Notes: a model not told the origin generated them from the sequence alone. Positions 8,653 to 19,100 are shown, numbered from the stretch's first letter. The stretch is DNA of 64,000 bases from Rhodanobacteraceae bacterium ZG21-1 (GCA_021390615.1 JAJEJU010000019.1:55137-119136); one strand, 5' to 3'. Made by a program: numbers and translations.

Positions 8653-9486
8653 ATGACCGAACGACGCATCATCCGCCGCGCCCGCGGCATCGACACTGCC
8701 GACGGCGCGGGGGTCAAGCTCAAGCGCATCATCGGCCAGCCCGGCCTGGACATGCTCGACCCGTTCCTGCTGCTGGACGAGTTCCGCTCGGACCAGGCCG
8801 GCGACTACATCGCCGGTTTCCCCGAGCACCCGCACCGCGGCTTCGAGACGGTGACCTACATGCTGGCCGGCAACATGCGCCACGGCGACAACCACGGCAA
8901 CGTGGGCCGCCTCACTGCCGGCAGCGTGCAGTGGATGACCGCCGGGCGCGGCATCCTGCACTCGGAGATGCCCGAGCAGGAAGACGGCCTGATGTGGGGC
9001 TTCCAGCTGTGGGTGAACCTGCCGGCGCAGGACAAGATGACCGCGCCGCGCTACCAGGACATCGCGCCCGAACGCGTGCCGGTGGTGCATCCGGCCGACG
9101 GCGTGGAGGTGCGCGTGCTGGCCGGCGAGCTGGATGGCGTGAGCGGTCCGGTCGAGGGCATTCCTACCGCGCCGGTCTACCTGGACATCAGCCTGCAGCC
9201 CGGCGCGCAGTTCGTGCTGTCGCTGCCGGCCGGCCATCGCGGCTTCGCCTACGTGTTCGACGGCGAGTCGGCCCTGGTCGCCGGCGAAACCCTGCGGCGC
9301 AGCGAGCTGGGCGTGCTGTCGGAAGGCGAGCAGCTGCGCCTCGCCGGCACCGACGCGCCTGCCCGCCTGATCGTGGTGGCCGGGCGGCCGCTGCAGGAGC
9401 CGGTGGCGCGCTACGGCCCGTTCGTGATGAACACGGCGGAGCAGATCCACGAAGCGATCGCCGATTTCCGCGCCGGCAAGTTCTGA
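8653..9486 (+). CDS. Pirin family protein (quercetinase-like cupin)
   Basis: Bicupin of 277 residues, the usual pirin length. The N-terminal cupin carries the metal-binding pattern HPHRGFET (near residue 57), a second His in 'RHGDNHGNVGRL', and 'HSEMPEQEDGLMWGFQLWV', giving the three His and one Glu ligands of pirins such as E. coli YhaK/YhhW. Family members bind Fe or Mn; some have quercetin 2,3-dioxygenase activity and others regulate metabolism or sense redox state. GGGAG lies just before the ATG. It converges on gntK with a hairpin between them. Confidence 0.9.
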   Translation: MTERRIIRRARGIDTADGAGVKLKRIIGQPGLDMLDPFLLLDEFRSDQAGDYIAGFPEHPHRGFETVTYMLAGNMRHGDNHGNVGRLTAGSVQWMTAGRGILHSEMPEQEDGLMWGFQLWVNLPAQDKMTAPRYQDIAPERVPVVHPADGVEVRVLAGELDGVSGPVEGIPTAPVYLDISLQPGAQFVLSLPAGHRGFAYVFDGESALVAGETLRRSELGVLSEGEQLRLAGTDAPARLIVVAGRPLQEPVARYGPFVMNTAEQIHEAIADFRAGKF

Positions 9487-9495
9487 GCGCGGCGT

Positions 9496-9520
9496 GGTCC
9501 GGCCGTTTCGTGGCCGGACC
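9496..9520. terminator. Hairpin between convergent pirin and gluconokinase genes
   Basis: A perfect 9-bp stem GGTCCGGCC/GGCCGGACC with a 7-nt loop lies 10 bp after the pirin stop and 6 bp from the gntK stop. No T-run follows in either direction. It could end transcripts from both sides. Confidence 0.6.
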
Positions 9521-9525
9521 CGCAC

Positions 9526-10050
9526 TCAGTCGGGCCGAGCCGAGTTCGACAGCGCCTGTCTGGCCAGGGCGAGCGTGGCGGCCAGGTCGGTATCGGCCTG
9601 CAGCACAATCGCCCGCTCGTCCGCGGCAGGTTCCTCCAGCGTCGCCAGCTGGCTGTCGAGCAGGGCGGGCGGCATGAAATGCTGGCGCTCGCGCAGGCGG
9701 CGGGCCAGCTCCTCGCGCGGCACGCGCAGATAGAGCAGGCGCAGCGCCGGGTCCGCCTGGCGCAAACGATCGCGATAGGCGCGGCGCAACGCCGAGCAGG
9801 CGACCACCACGCCGGCACCGCGGTGCGCCGTGATCGCCGCAGCGATCGCCTCCAGCCAGGGCCAGCGGTCGGCGTCATCCAAGGGGATGCCGGCGCTCAT
9901 CTTGGCGATGTTGGCGGGCGGATGCAGCGCGTCGCCTTCCACGAAATCCACCTCGCAGGCATGCGCCAGGGCACTGCCGAGCCCGCTCTTGCCGCTGCCG
10001 GAAACGCCCATCACGATGATCGTCGGCAGGGCGTGGCGAACGGCAGGCAT
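9526..10050 (-). CDS. gntK: Gluconokinase
   Basis: Phosphorylates D-gluconate to 6-phosphogluconate with ATP, feeding the Entner-Doudoroff or pentose phosphate pathway. The P-loop GVSGSGKS is at residues 15-22, followed by 'EGDALHPPANIAKMSAGIPL' that binds gluconate, 'DRWPWLEA', and 'CSALRRAYRDRLR'. The chosen ATG (MPAVRHALPT) gives 174 residues, the normal size; an in-frame extension upstream adds 35 unrelated residues. A purine-rich AAAGGGG lies about 13 nt upstream of the start. It stands alone here, without a gluconate permease or GntR regulator nearby. Confidence 0.92.
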   Translation of the reverse strand: MPAVRHALPTIIVMGVSGSGKSGLGSALAHACEVDFVEGDALHPPANIAKMSAGIPLDDADRWPWLEAIAAAITAHRGAGVVVACSALRRAYRDRLRQADPALRLLYLRVPREELARRLRERQHFMPPALLDSQLATLEEPAADERAIVLQADTDLAATLALARQALSNSARPD

Positions 10051-10175
10051 GGCGTGGCTTAACCCCTTTGGCGGCGATCCGCAGTTTAAGCGATCGGGGC
10101 AGCGGAAACGGGCGTGAACGGCGCATCGGTGACGCCAGGCCTGGACGAGACCCACTTACCGATCGGGGGAATTCC

Positions 10176-11399
10176 ATGATGCGCGTGATTCGTGGCGGAT
10201 GCGGCATGCTCGGCATGCTGTTCGCGGGGGCACTGGCAGCGCAGACCGCCGCGCCGGCGGCCATGCCTGCGTTGCCAGCGGCGGAACCGGCCCTGGTCGA
10301 GCAGCTGCAGCAGCTGCGCCAGAGATTGCCGCAAGACCGCAAGATCGACGTGCCGCAGATGTCGCGCGACATCCTGGCCACGGTGAAGGACGCCGAGGCG
10401 CTCGATCGCTCCGGCAACGATGCCGCCGCGCTGCAGCGCCTGCTGAGCCTGCAGAAGTACGCCCCGCTGGCGCAGCTGCCCAGCTACGACGTGCAGATGC
10501 TGTGCTCTTGGCTGTACGGCAGGCTTGGCCAGGCGCCGGCCGCCAACGATTGCCGCCGCCGCGCGGCGGCGATGAGGGTGATCCTGCATCAGCGCTCCGG
10601 CAGCGGCCGCACGCCGGACGACCCGGTGCGGGTCGTGATGGACAGCGACATGGTGGAATGGCTGCGCTCGTCGCTGGCCAAGGTCACCGGCGTGCGCGCC
10701 TATCGCTACCGCGACGCCGAACTGCAGCAGGTGACCTATGTCGGGCCGATCGGCGGCGGCCAGCCGACGGTGGTCTATTTCGCGCTCGACCCGCGCGTGC
10801 AAGCGGCCGCGGCCAAGGAAGCCCCGCCCGACATCTTCGCGCCGCTGCCGCTGGACGCAGGCGACGCCGAGCACCGCCAGGCCGTGCAGCAGGCGCATGC
10901 GCAGCGCGAACGTTTCCTGGCCGACAAGAGCTTTCGTTATCTCGCGCTGATCCAGCTGAGCCGCGACGCGCAGCGCGATGCGGTGCGGTTGGAACTGCAG
11001 GGCGACGCCGCCGGCGCCCTGGCCAAGCTGCGCGAGATCGAGCGGGTCCGGCCGATCCGCGAGGTGCCCCTGGTCAGCCTGATCTCCACCTACAGCACCT
11101 TGCTGGGCAAGACCGGCGATGCCGCGGGGCAGGCGGACATGCGCATGTATCTGTTCGGCATCCTGCAGGACATCGCGCACAGCGGCGACGGGCTGTCGAC
11201 CAAGACCGCCATCCATGTGATCGCGGTGGCGGAGGAATACAGCTGGCTAGGCGCGAAGAAGCTGCATCTGCAGCGGCAGTCCCTGCTCAACGACGGCGAC
11301 CGGCACTACGACGCGATGGATACGCTGGACGCCCAGGGCCACGCGCAGACCTATTACTTCGACGTCAGCGGCTTCTTCACCCGCGAAGGCGAAGGCTAG
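10176..11399 (+). CDS. Secreted hypothetical protein, C-terminus DUF4919-like
   Basis: A 407-residue protein. The first ATG of an ATGATG pair has GGGGGA 6 nt upstream. A signal peptide spans residues 1-23 (ending GALAAQ). After a proline/alanine-rich stretch the N-terminal half has TPR-like helices ('AEALDRSGNDAAALQRLL', 'WLYGRLGQAPAANDCRRRAA'). The C-terminal end reads 'TAIHVIAVAEEYSWLG' and 'AQTYYFDVSGFF', which resembles DUF4919 proteins (a stored value linked to a final beta strand). This is a weak recalled similarity and the function is unknown. Its TAG overlaps the stop of the convergent permease gene, so the two genes share the four bases CTAG. Confidence 0.65.
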   Translation: MMRVIRGGCGMLGMLFAGALAAQTAAPAAMPALPAAEPALVEQLQQLRQRLPQDRKIDVPQMSRDILATVKDAEALDRSGNDAAALQRLLSLQKYAPLAQLPSYDVQMLCSWLYGRLGQAPAANDCRRRAAAMRVILHQRSGSGRTPDDPVRVVMDSDMVEWLRSSLAKVTGVRAYRYRDAELQQVTYVGPIGGGQPTVVYFALDPRVQAAAAKEAPPDIFAPLPLDAGDAEHRQAVQQAHAQRERFLADKSFRYLALIQLSRDAQRDAVRLELQGDAAGALAKLREIERVRPIREVPLVSLISTYSTLLGKTGDAAGQADMRMYLFGILQDIAHSGDGLSTKTAIHVIAVAEEYSWLGAKKLHLQRQSLLNDGDRHYDAMDTLDAQGHAQTYYFDVSGFFTREGEG

Positions 11400-12229
11400 C
11401 CTTTCACGCTGCCAAGCATCAGGCCGGCCAGGTAGTAGCGCTGCATGGCGAGGAACAGCAGCAGCACCGGCAGCACGGTGACCACCGAGCCGGCCATCAT
11501 CAGCTCGGTGTCCTGCCAGTGCTCGCGCGACAGCGAGGCCAGCGCGATCGGCAAGGTGTAGTGCTCCTGCCCGGTGAGCACGATCAGCGGCCACATGAAG
11601 TCGTTCCAGGCGGTGAGGAAGCTGAAGATCGCCAGCGTGGCCACGATAGGTCGCAGCAGCGGCAGCACGATCTGCATGAAGATGCGCAGCTCGCCGGCGC
11701 CGTCGATGCGCGCGGCTTCCAGCAGTTCGTCCGGCACGCTGCGCGCGTACTGGCGCACCAGGAAGATGCCGAACACGGTGGCCATGCCCGGCGCGATCAC
11801 GCCGGCATAGCTGTTCACCAGGCCCAGGTATTTCAGCAGCAGGAACAGCGGCAGCATGGCCACCTGGGCCGGGATCAGCAGCGCTCCGAGCAGGCCGCGG
11901 AATAGCCGCTCGCGCCCACCGAAACGCAGCTTGGCGAAGGCGTAGCCGGCCGCCACGTTGCAGGCCAGCGAGAGCAGGGTGATCGCGCCGGCGACCAGCA
12001 GGCTGTTGAGCAGATAGCGGCCCATGCCGGCCTGGCCGAACAGCGCGCGGTAGTTGTCCAGGCTGGCATGCGCGGGCAGCAGACGCGGCGGCAATGAGCT
12101 CGCCTCGCCCGGCGCCATCAGCGAGGCCGACAGCATCCACAGCAGCGGCAGCACGGCCAGCGCGGCGCTGCCGAGCAGCAGCCCGTTGATGATGGCCTTG
12201 GCCAGCCAGGGCCGCGCCGTACGGTTCAT
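11396..12229 (-). CDS. Sugar ABC transporter permease (MalG/UgpE type)
   Basis: Inner-membrane subunit of a carbohydrate importer, 277 residues. Six helices are visible and the EAA loop that contacts the ATPase is 'EAARIDGAGELRIFMQIVLP' near residue 188. The start at 12229 overlaps the TGA of the upstream permease as ATGA, so the genes are translationally coupled. It is the last gene of the glucanase-SBP-permease-permease operon. No ATPase (MalK/UgpC/MsiK type) is encoded in the window; members of this CUT1 family often share one encoded elsewhere. Confidence 0.9.
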   Translation of the reverse strand: MNRTARPWLAKAIINGLLLGSAALAVLPLLWMLSASLMAPGEASSLPPRLLPAHASLDNYRALFGQAGMGRYLLNSLLVAGAITLLSLACNVAAGYAFAKLRFGGRERLFRGLLGALLIPAQVAMLPLFLLLKYLGLVNSYAGVIAPGMATVFGIFLVRQYARSVPDELLEAARIDGAGELRIFMQIVLPLLRPIVATLAIFSFLTAWNDFMWPLIVLTGQEHYTLPIALASLSREHWQDTELMMAGSVVTVLPVLLLFLAMQRYYLAGLMLGSVKG

Positions 12230-13116
12230 GGCTGCACCTCGGCGGCATCGCCGCGCCGTCCCAGCCGCAGCATCAGCGCGGTCACCGCGAACATCACCAC
12301 GAACAGCAGGAAGGCCACCGCCGAGGCCGAGCCCAGGTTCCACCATTTGAAGCCTTCGTCGTACATCAGGTACAGCACGCTCTCGGTGCTCTGCAGCGGG
12401 CCGCCTTCGGTCATCACATAGGGCTCGGCGAACAGCTGGAAATAGCCCGACACGCTGAGGATGCTCACCATCAGCAAGGTGGGCCGCAGCATCGGCAGGG
12501 TGATGTGGCGGAACTGCCGCAACGCCGAGGCGCCGTCGATGCGCGCCGCCTCGTACAGCTCGGGCGGGATCGCCTGCAGGCCGGCCAGCAGGATGATCAT
12601 GTTGTAGCCGAAGTTCTTCCACACCGCGAACAGGATGATGGTCGGCATGGCCCAGTGCGGGTCGCCCAGCCAATCCACCGGATGGATGCCGAAGCCGGCC
12701 AGCGCCTCGTTGACCAGGCCGTACTTGGTGTTGAACAGGTAGCGCCAGATCAGCGCCACCGCCACCACCGTGGTCACCACCGGCGCGAACAGCGCGGTGC
12801 GGAAAAAGGCCTGGCCGCGCGCCAGCGGCGAGTTCAGCAGCAGGGCTGTGCCGAGCGAGGCGGCCATCGACAGCGGCACGCCCACCGCGACGAAATAGCA
12901 GGTGTGCCCCAGCGCGGACCAGAACAGCGGGCGCTGCAGCAGGCCCCAGTAGTTGTCCAGCGCGACGAAGCGCAGGTTGCGCGGGTCGGCCAGCGCGTAC
13001 AAGTCGTAGTCGGTGAAGCTGAGCAGCAACGCGGCCAGCACCGGCAGCACGAAGAACAAGCCCAGCACCAGCAGGGCCGGCATCAGGAACAGCCAGGCGG
13101 CGCGCGGCGGATTCAT
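12226..13116 (-). CDS. Sugar ABC transporter permease (MalF/UgpA type)
   Basis: Partner permease of 296 residues with six helices. The N-terminal helix reads 'LFLMPALLVLGLFFVLPV' and the ATPase-contact loop is 'YEAARIDGASALRQFRHITL' near residue 195. The ATG at 13116 overlaps the stop of the solute-binding protein gene by ATGA, and its own stop overlaps the next permease the same way, so all three are coupled. Together with the SBP it imports an oligosaccharide; the adjacent GH144-type hydrolase suggests a beta-1,2-glucan fragment. Confidence 0.9.
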   Translation of the reverse strand: MNPPRAAWLFLMPALLVLGLFFVLPVLAALLLSFTDYDLYALADPRNLRFVALDNYWGLLQRPLFWSALGHTCYFVAVGVPLSMAASLGTALLLNSPLARGQAFFRTALFAPVVTTVVAVALIWRYLFNTKYGLVNEALAGFGIHPVDWLGDPHWAMPTIILFAVWKNFGYNMIILLAGLQAIPPELYEAARIDGASALRQFRHITLPMLRPTLLMVSILSVSGYFQLFAEPYVMTEGGPLQSTESVLYLMYDEGFKWWNLGSASAVAFLLFVVMFAVTALMLRLGRRGDAAEVQP

Positions 13117-14462
13117 GGCACCGCGCTCCCGCCGCGGTCCAGCATCCAGCGGCGCTTGGCCAGCATCGCGTCGACGCGGCGGTCCAGTTCGGCGGTAGCC
13201 TGGTCGACGCTCACTTCGCCGGCGATCACCCGCGCCGCCTGCAGCTGCATTTCGTTGACGATGCGCTCCCATTCCGGAATCGGCGGCGTCGGCCGCACCC
13301 GTTCCAGCTGATCGCGGAAGGCCTGCGCCTTGGCGTCGTTGCGCAACGCCTCGCCGGCCCAGGACGAACGCCGCGGCGGCATGTCGCCGAGCAGTTGGTA
13401 GAAGCGCTGCTGCACCGCCGGCTGCGACAGATATTCGATCAGCTGCCAGGCGGCTTGCTGGTGCCGCGAGCGACGGAAGATCACCAGGCTGGAGCCGCCG
13501 GCGCTGGAGGCGCCCGGGCCGTCCGGTCCGGGCAGCGGCGCGGTGGCCCAGGCGTCCTGCTGCGCGGCCGGCAGGCGCGTGCGGAATTCGCCGATATTCC
13601 ACGGGCCCGACAGGTAGAAGGCGTACACGCCGCGGCCGAACTCGTTCCACGGGTTGCTGGCTTCGCCGTTGGTGATCGCCGGGGCTTGGTGGCGGCGGAA
13701 GATCTCCACGTAGAAGCTCAGCGCGCGCTTGAAGCCGGCACTTTCAAAATTGCCGTAGCGATTGCCGTCACGCAGCAGGCCGTCGCCGGGCTTGGGCCCG
13801 TAGTCCTGCTGCAGGGCCAGCGCCAGCAGCTGCTCGAACTCGTTGGTGGGCAGCAGGATGCCGTAACGCCGCTCGCGCCCCTCGCCCGTGCTCAGCGCGG
13901 CCAGCATGCGCGACCACTCCTGCCAGTCGCGCGGCGGCGCGTCGAAGCCCGCCGCCTGCAGCAGATCCTTGCGGTAGAACAGCAGGCGCGTGTCGACGTA
14001 CCACGGAATGCCGTAGAGCTGGCCGCCGACCTGGTTGGTGGCCCAGATGTTCGCGAAGTAGTCGCTAGGGTCGATGGTGCGCGACTGGCGCACCCGCTGA
14101 TCCAGCGGTGCCAGCGCATGCAGCGCGACCAGCTCCGGAATCCAGGTGTTGCCGAGCTGGCTCAGATCGGGGGTGGAATCGCCCGCGTAGGCGGTCAGCA
14201 GCTTCTGGTGTGCGGCGGTGAGCGGCAGCTGCTGCAGCCGCACCTGGATGTCCGGATGCAGCTTCTCGAACTCGGGAATCAGCTTGGCCACCGCCTCGCC
14301 TTCGCGGCCGATGGTCCAGAAATCCAGCGGCTGGCGCGTGTCGGCGGCCTGCCCGCAGGCCGCCAGCAAGATGCACGAGGCCAGCGCCAGCCAGGCGTGG
14401 CGCAGCCGCCGCACAGGCCGGAACTCGACCCGTCGCGGCGCGCGGCCACGCACCGCGCTCAT
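13113..14462 (-). CDS. Sugar-binding lipoprotein of ABC importer
   Basis: Extracytoplasmic solute-binding protein of family 1, 449 residues. After an arginine-rich N-terminus, the hydrophobic segment ends in the lipobox LAAC with Cys36 as the lipidation site, so it is anchored in the membrane facing the periplasm. The mature domain shows 'LDFWTIGREGEAVAKLIPEF' and 'GDSTPDLSQLGNTWIPEL', typical of the first lobe, and 'PWYVDTRLLFYRKDLL' in the hinge region. The start overlaps the stop of the GH144-type gene by 4 bp. It is expected to bind a glucan oligosaccharide and deliver it to the two downstream permeases. Confidence 0.9.
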   Translation of the reverse strand: MSAVRGRAPRRVEFRPVRRLRHAWLALASCILLAACGQAADTRQPLDFWTIGREGEAVAKLIPEFEKLHPDIQVRLQQLPLTAAHQKLLTAYAGDSTPDLSQLGNTWIPELVALHALAPLDQRVRQSRTIDPSDYFANIWATNQVGGQLYGIPWYVDTRLLFYRKDLLQAAGFDAPPRDWQEWSRMLAALSTGEGRERRYGILLPTNEFEQLLALALQQDYGPKPGDGLLRDGNRYGNFESAGFKRALSFYVEIFRRHQAPAITNGEASNPWNEFGRGVYAFYLSGPWNIGEFRTRLPAAQQDAWATAPLPGPDGPGASSAGGSSLVIFRRSRHQQAAWQLIEYLSQPAVQQRFYQLLGDMPPRRSSWAGEALRNDAKAQAFRDQLERVRPTPPIPEWERIVNEMQLQAARVIAGEVSVDQATAELDRRVDAMLAKRRWMLDRGGSAVP

Positions 14463-15931
14463 GGCGTGGGCGCCGCCTCGTCCAGCCAGCCGCCCTCGAA
14501 GCCGGCGCGCTGCAGGCCCTTGCGCACATACGGATTGCGCTTCATCACTCGCCATACGAAACCGCTGCGCCAGTTTTCCAGCATCAGCACGATCGGTCCC
14601 TGGTCGATGCCCAGCTGCATGGTATCGAACCAGCCCTGGTCCGGCTGCAGCGCGCCGGTGCGGGTTTCGGTGCGGGTGTGGAAGCTGGGATTGAAGGCGT
14701 CGACGAAGCCGTAGCGGTTGTAGGCGTGGGCGCCGTAGCGGCGTTTCATCTCCAGCAGCGCGGGTACTGCGATCTCGGGCGCGAAGGCGATCGAGCCGCC
14801 GGCCGCGGTGGGCGCGATGGTGCCGTCGTCGCTGACGTAGTCGAGCCCGGCGCCGCGCGCGGTATAGCCGTAGAAAGTGCGCTCGCCGCCGCTCTGGTCC
14901 TTCACCACGATGCCGCCGGGTCCGTTGCTGGCGGTGAGGCCCCAGACGTTCTTGCCGTAGCCGGTCCAGTGGCCCGGGTTGGCGATGGCGTAGGCGCGCT
15001 GGCTGTAGGCGGCGCGGCGTCCGTTCTCGAAATAGTCCAGCCCGTGCTCGCGGCTCCAGGCGTCGCGGATGCCGCGGAAGTCGATCCACGACTCGGTGTA
15101 CTGGTGGCCGAACAGCGGCGCGAAATTCAGGAATTGCTGGCCATAGAAATTGCCCCAGGTGAGCGGGTAGGTGGCGCACCAGGCGGTCCAGGCATCGGCC
15201 TCGATCGGATGGGTGGGCGAGCCCAGCGCCAGCAGATAGACCAGCTTGCCTTCGTTGTAGCCTTTCCAGTCCGCCGGGATGAACCTGCCGCCGGGCGTCC
15301 AGCCCATGCTCAGCAGCGGTGGGCGCGTCTGCATCCACGGCCAGTCGACGGCGCGGTACAGCGCGTCGGCCAGTTGGCGGATTTCCTTTTCCTGCGGCGT
15401 GTCGCGATCGTAGTAGGACTGCGCGAACAGCACGCCGCCCATCAGCAGCGTAGTGTCGACGCTGGACAGCTCGGTCCAGCGCCCTTGGCGCTTGCCGGTC
15501 TGCATGTTGAGGAAGTGATAGAAGAAGCCGTGGAAGCCGCTGGCGTCGTCTTCGCTGTCGTTCTGCACGGCATCGTGGAAGAAGCGCAGCGTGGCGAGGG
15601 TGCGCTCGGCGGCCTGCGCGCGCGTGATATAGCCGCGCTCGGCGCCGATGCCGTAGGCGGTGAGGCCGAAGCCCACCGCGGCGATGCTGGAGAACGATGG
15701 ACCGGGGTAATGGTCGGGCACCAGCCCGGTCTTGGCGTCGGCGCTGTCCCAGAACCATTGGAAGCTGCGCTTTTCCAGATCGTCGAGCGCGGCCTGCTGC
15801 GTCTTGGGCAGGGCGGCGAAACCGCCTGGCGGCGTCTTCGCCAGCGCCGGGGACTGCCAGCCCAGCAGGCCGGTCGCCAGCGCGGCGCAGCAGAGGTTCA
15901 GGGCGAGGGCGCGGAGACTGCAGTGGATCAT
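14459..15931 (-). CDS. Glycoamylase-like hydrolase, probable GH144 endo-beta-1,2-glucanase
   Basis: A 490-residue protein with a signal peptide ending near 'SPALA' (residue 31), so periplasmic or secreted. The body matches the glycoamylase-like domain (Pfam PF10091) of GH144: 'LEKRSFQWFWDSADAKTGLV' near 52, 'ISSVD'-like 'LSSVDTTLLMGG' near 155, 'WKGYNEGKLVYLLALGSP' near 225, 'FGHQYTESWIDFRGIRD' near 275, 'YGFVDAFNPS' near 410 and 'GIDQGPIVLMLENWRSG' near 445. Characterised GH144 enzymes cut linear beta-1,2-glucan to sophorooligosaccharides. Its stop overlaps the start of the SBP gene by 4 bp, making it the first gene of the import operon. The exact substrate is inferred. Confidence 0.8.
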   Translation of the reverse strand: MIHCSLRALALNLCCAALATGLLGWQSPALAKTPPGGFAALPKTQQAALDDLEKRSFQWFWDSADAKTGLVPDHYPGPSFSSIAAVGFGLTAYGIGAERGYITRAQAAERTLATLRFFHDAVQNDSEDDASGFHGFFYHFLNMQTGKRQGRWTELSSVDTTLLMGGVLFAQSYYDRDTPQEKEIRQLADALYRAVDWPWMQTRPPLLSMGWTPGGRFIPADWKGYNEGKLVYLLALGSPTHPIEADAWTAWCATYPLTWGNFYGQQFLNFAPLFGHQYTESWIDFRGIRDAWSREHGLDYFENGRRAAYSQRAYAIANPGHWTGYGKNVWGLTASNGPGGIVVKDQSGGERTFYGYTARGAGLDYVSDDGTIAPTAAGGSIAFAPEIAVPALLEMKRRYGAHAYNRYGFVDAFNPSFHTRTETRTGALQPDQGWFDTMQLGIDQGPIVLMLENWRSGFVWRVMKRNPYVRKGLQRAGFEGGWLDEAAPTP

Positions 15932-16054
15932 GGTCAGGTCATGCCGTGGAGGGAACGAAGGCGAGGCTGGCGAAAAATCGCAGGCGTATCGATGGTACGG
16001 CTCGGCTGCAAAGCGAGCGGCGGACGCTCGGCGAGCCGCTCAGGGCCATCAACA

Positions 16055-16078
16055 GAAAGCCCGCGGGTGCGGGCTTTC
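16055..16078 (-). terminator. Terminator after the TonB-dependent receptor
   Basis: Perfect 10-bp inverted repeat GAAAGCCCGC/GCGGGCTTTC with a 4-nt loop, 45 bp beyond the receptor stop. On the minus strand the stem ends in CTTTC followed by TGTTG, a weak U-stretch. It would separate receptor transcription from the downstream hydrolase operon. Confidence 0.75.
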
Positions 16079-16122
16079 GGTCTGAACGGACATCCTGCGT
16101 CATCGCCGGCCAGGGGCGCGGA

Positions 16123-19100
16123 CTAGAAGCTCATGCCCATGGTGAACTTCAGCGTGCGCGGATAGCCCGTGATGTCGCCGGTCGGGTTGTAGATCACCGG
16201 CGTCTTGTTCATCACGCCGTTGACGCCCCAGTTCTCGATGTAGCTGGTGTAGTTGTTCCAGTTGAAGGCGTTGATCAGGTCCAGGCGCGCATAGGCGTTG
16301 AGGTTGCCCCAGATCTTGAAGTTCTTGGTGGCCTGGAAGTCGATGTCGCGATAGCCGAAGGCCTTGCCGCCGATCAGGAAGCGGCCGGTGGCGGGCGGAG
16401 TGATCGAGACAGACCGACAGCCATTGCCGTTGAAGCTACCTTCATCCTGGTAAGGACGCGGCGCGCCATAGCAGGCCAGGTTGAGGTCGGGAATCGGCGT
16501 GGCCAGGGTCAGCTTGGCGCCGAGCACGAAGCCCCACGGGCCGTCCAAGTTACCGGTGACCACCAGGCGGTGCTTGGAGACGCCCGAGCCGGTGAACGGG
16601 TAGTTGCCGATCTTCGAATAGTCGAAGGCGTACTGGTCGGTCGGGTCGGCGTTGTCGTTGTTCTGCAGCGCATGCGTATAGGTGTAGGCGAAGCTCACGC
16701 CCCAGCCGGATTCCTTGGTGTAGGGCTTCTCGGCTGACAGCAGCACCTGGGTGGTCTTGGTGGTGAGGCCGTTGTTGCCGAGGATCAGGCTGCCGTAGCC
16801 GGGAATGGCGGCGCTCCAGGCCTGACAGGCTGCCGTCGGATCCTGGGGCGACGCGACGCAGCCGTACTGGCCGGGTCGAGCCCACATCGAGCCGTTCGGG
16901 AAGCGATTGCCGAGCGTGTAGACAATGCCGTCGAAGCTCTTCACGCTGGCGATCGCCGCGCTGGTGTTCCAGTCGCCGATCTTGTTGCGCATGCCGAGGC
17001 TGATCTGGTCGGAGTACGGCGCCTTCAGGTTGTTGTTGATCAGGTCGACTTCCTTGCCGGCGGTGGAACCGGCCACCAGCGACTGCAGGGTCGGAATGCT
17101 CAGGTAAGCCGGATTCCAGGTCAGGCAGGTGGCGCTGGGCGTGCACGATTCGTCCGGCGTGTTGAAGTACAGCGTGGGCTGCGAAAGGATGGACTTGGTC
17201 TGCTCCACCTGCAGCGATTCGTACAGGTCGCGGTCGTAGGAACGGCCGGCGCCGCCGAAGATCACATGCTCTTCGTCGCCGTTGATGTCGTAGGAGAAGC
17301 CGAAGCGCGGCTGCCATTCGTTCTTCGGCGCGTGGCGATTGTTGCCGGTGCTGATGTAGTTGTTGATGTTGATGCCGCCCTTGGCCAGGCTCTGCGCGTA
17401 GGTCTGCCCGGTGGGCGCATTCGGATCCTGGCTGTTCAGCGCGTCGATCACGCTGGCGGGGGTAACGAAGTTGAGGTACGACGGGGTCTTTTCGTAGTCC
17501 CAGCGCACGCCCAGATTCAGGGTGAGGTGATCGTCCACCGCCCAGTCGTCCTGGATATATGTGCCGAACTGGCGGTCGGTGGTGGTGATCGACGGATTCT
17601 GGCCGGGCACCGGCGAGCCGAACTGCACCTTGTAAGGAATGGTCTCGGTGCCGGTCAGCGGATTGACCGCATAGCTGAACAGCGCATTGCTGTCGCCTGC
17701 GTCCTGCGCAGTGAGATCGACCAGCTTGTACTTGAAGCCCATCTTGATGACGTGGTCGCCATGCCACTCGATGTCGTTGAAGGTCAGGTCGTCCTGCAGC
17801 GACGGTCCCTTCTGGCCCTTGTTCTGTTCGGCCAGCGGCGAATTGCCGGTCTGCACGATGATCTGGTTCTGGTCGTTGCTGGGCGTGTAGTTGTTGCCGA
17901 TGCCGGTGATCACCGGCGTCGGATGATAGAAAGCGTTTTCATAGGTGAGCTGCAAACGGTTGAACCAGCTGTCGGCGCTGTGATCCCAACGCACGTCGAA
18001 GCGCTTGTCGGTGTTCTCCGTGTTGAGGCCGGCGCTGGCCGTATTGGTCTGGCCCACGCCGCTGATCGCGCTTTCGTCGCGGTACTTGCCGCTCACTTCG
18101 AAGCGGTCGCGGTCGGTCGGCTCGAAGTCGATCTTGCCGAACCAGTCGTTCTCCTTGAACGGCAGGCTGGCCGGCCCGATCTGCGAGCGCACGTCGGGCG
18201 GCAGCTGATTCCAGTAGGAGGCGTTGGAGCCCGGCACGATGGCGACCGGGCTGTCGAATTCCTTCCCTTCATAGGCGACGAAGAAGTGCGCCTTGTCCTT
18301 CAGGATCGGGCCGCCCAGATCGAAGCCGTAGTCCTTTTCGTGCGAGGACTGCTTGTCGTGGTCCGCCTGTTCCTCGGGAGTCTCCGCGCGCATCGCGGTA
18401 TTGGTGTAGCTGCCGAACACGTCGCCGTGGAATTCGTTGGTGCCGGACTTGGTCTCGGCGGTCACCGCGGCGCTGGAGATCTGGTCGTACTCCGCCTTGT
18501 AGTTCGAGGTGATGACCTTGTATTCGCCGATGGCCAGCTGCGGGAACGGGTTGCCCTGGCTGTTGTTCTGGCCGGTGACGCCGCCGGGCAGCACGTAGTT
18601 CTTCTGGCCGACGCCGTCGATGTACACGTTGATGGCGCTGCTGGCCTGGGCGCCGGAGCGCAGGCTGGTATCGCCGTTGGCGCTGCGGGTGAACACCATG
18701 CCGGGCACGCTGTCGGCGAATTCGAGGAAGTTGCGCGAGGCCTGCGGCGTGGTGTTGATCTGGCGCAGCGAGACCTGGCTGCCCACTTCGGAGGTCTTGA
18801 CCTCCTGCAGGGTGGTCGCGGAAACCGTCACCGCGTTGAGGTTGGTGGCGTTCGCGGCCGAGGGCGCGGCGCCGGTGACCGCCGGAGCGGTGAGGTCGAG
18901 CGTGGCGGTGGAGGCGACGGTCAGCGTCACCAGGCGCTCGGTGCCCGCGCCTGCATCGACCTGATAGGTGCCGGGCGGCAGGCCAACCAGGGCGTAGCTG
19001 CCGTCGTTGTCGGCCTTGGTGCGGCGTACGGCGCCGGTGTCGACCTGCTTGGCCGTCACCACCGCGCCGGCGGCGGCGTGGCCGCGCAAGGTGGCGTCTG

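Noticed and set aside
15932-16050. LacI-type operator upstream of the hydrolase operon
   Set aside because: I searched this stretch by eye and found only half-sites such as TTTGCAG, too short to report.
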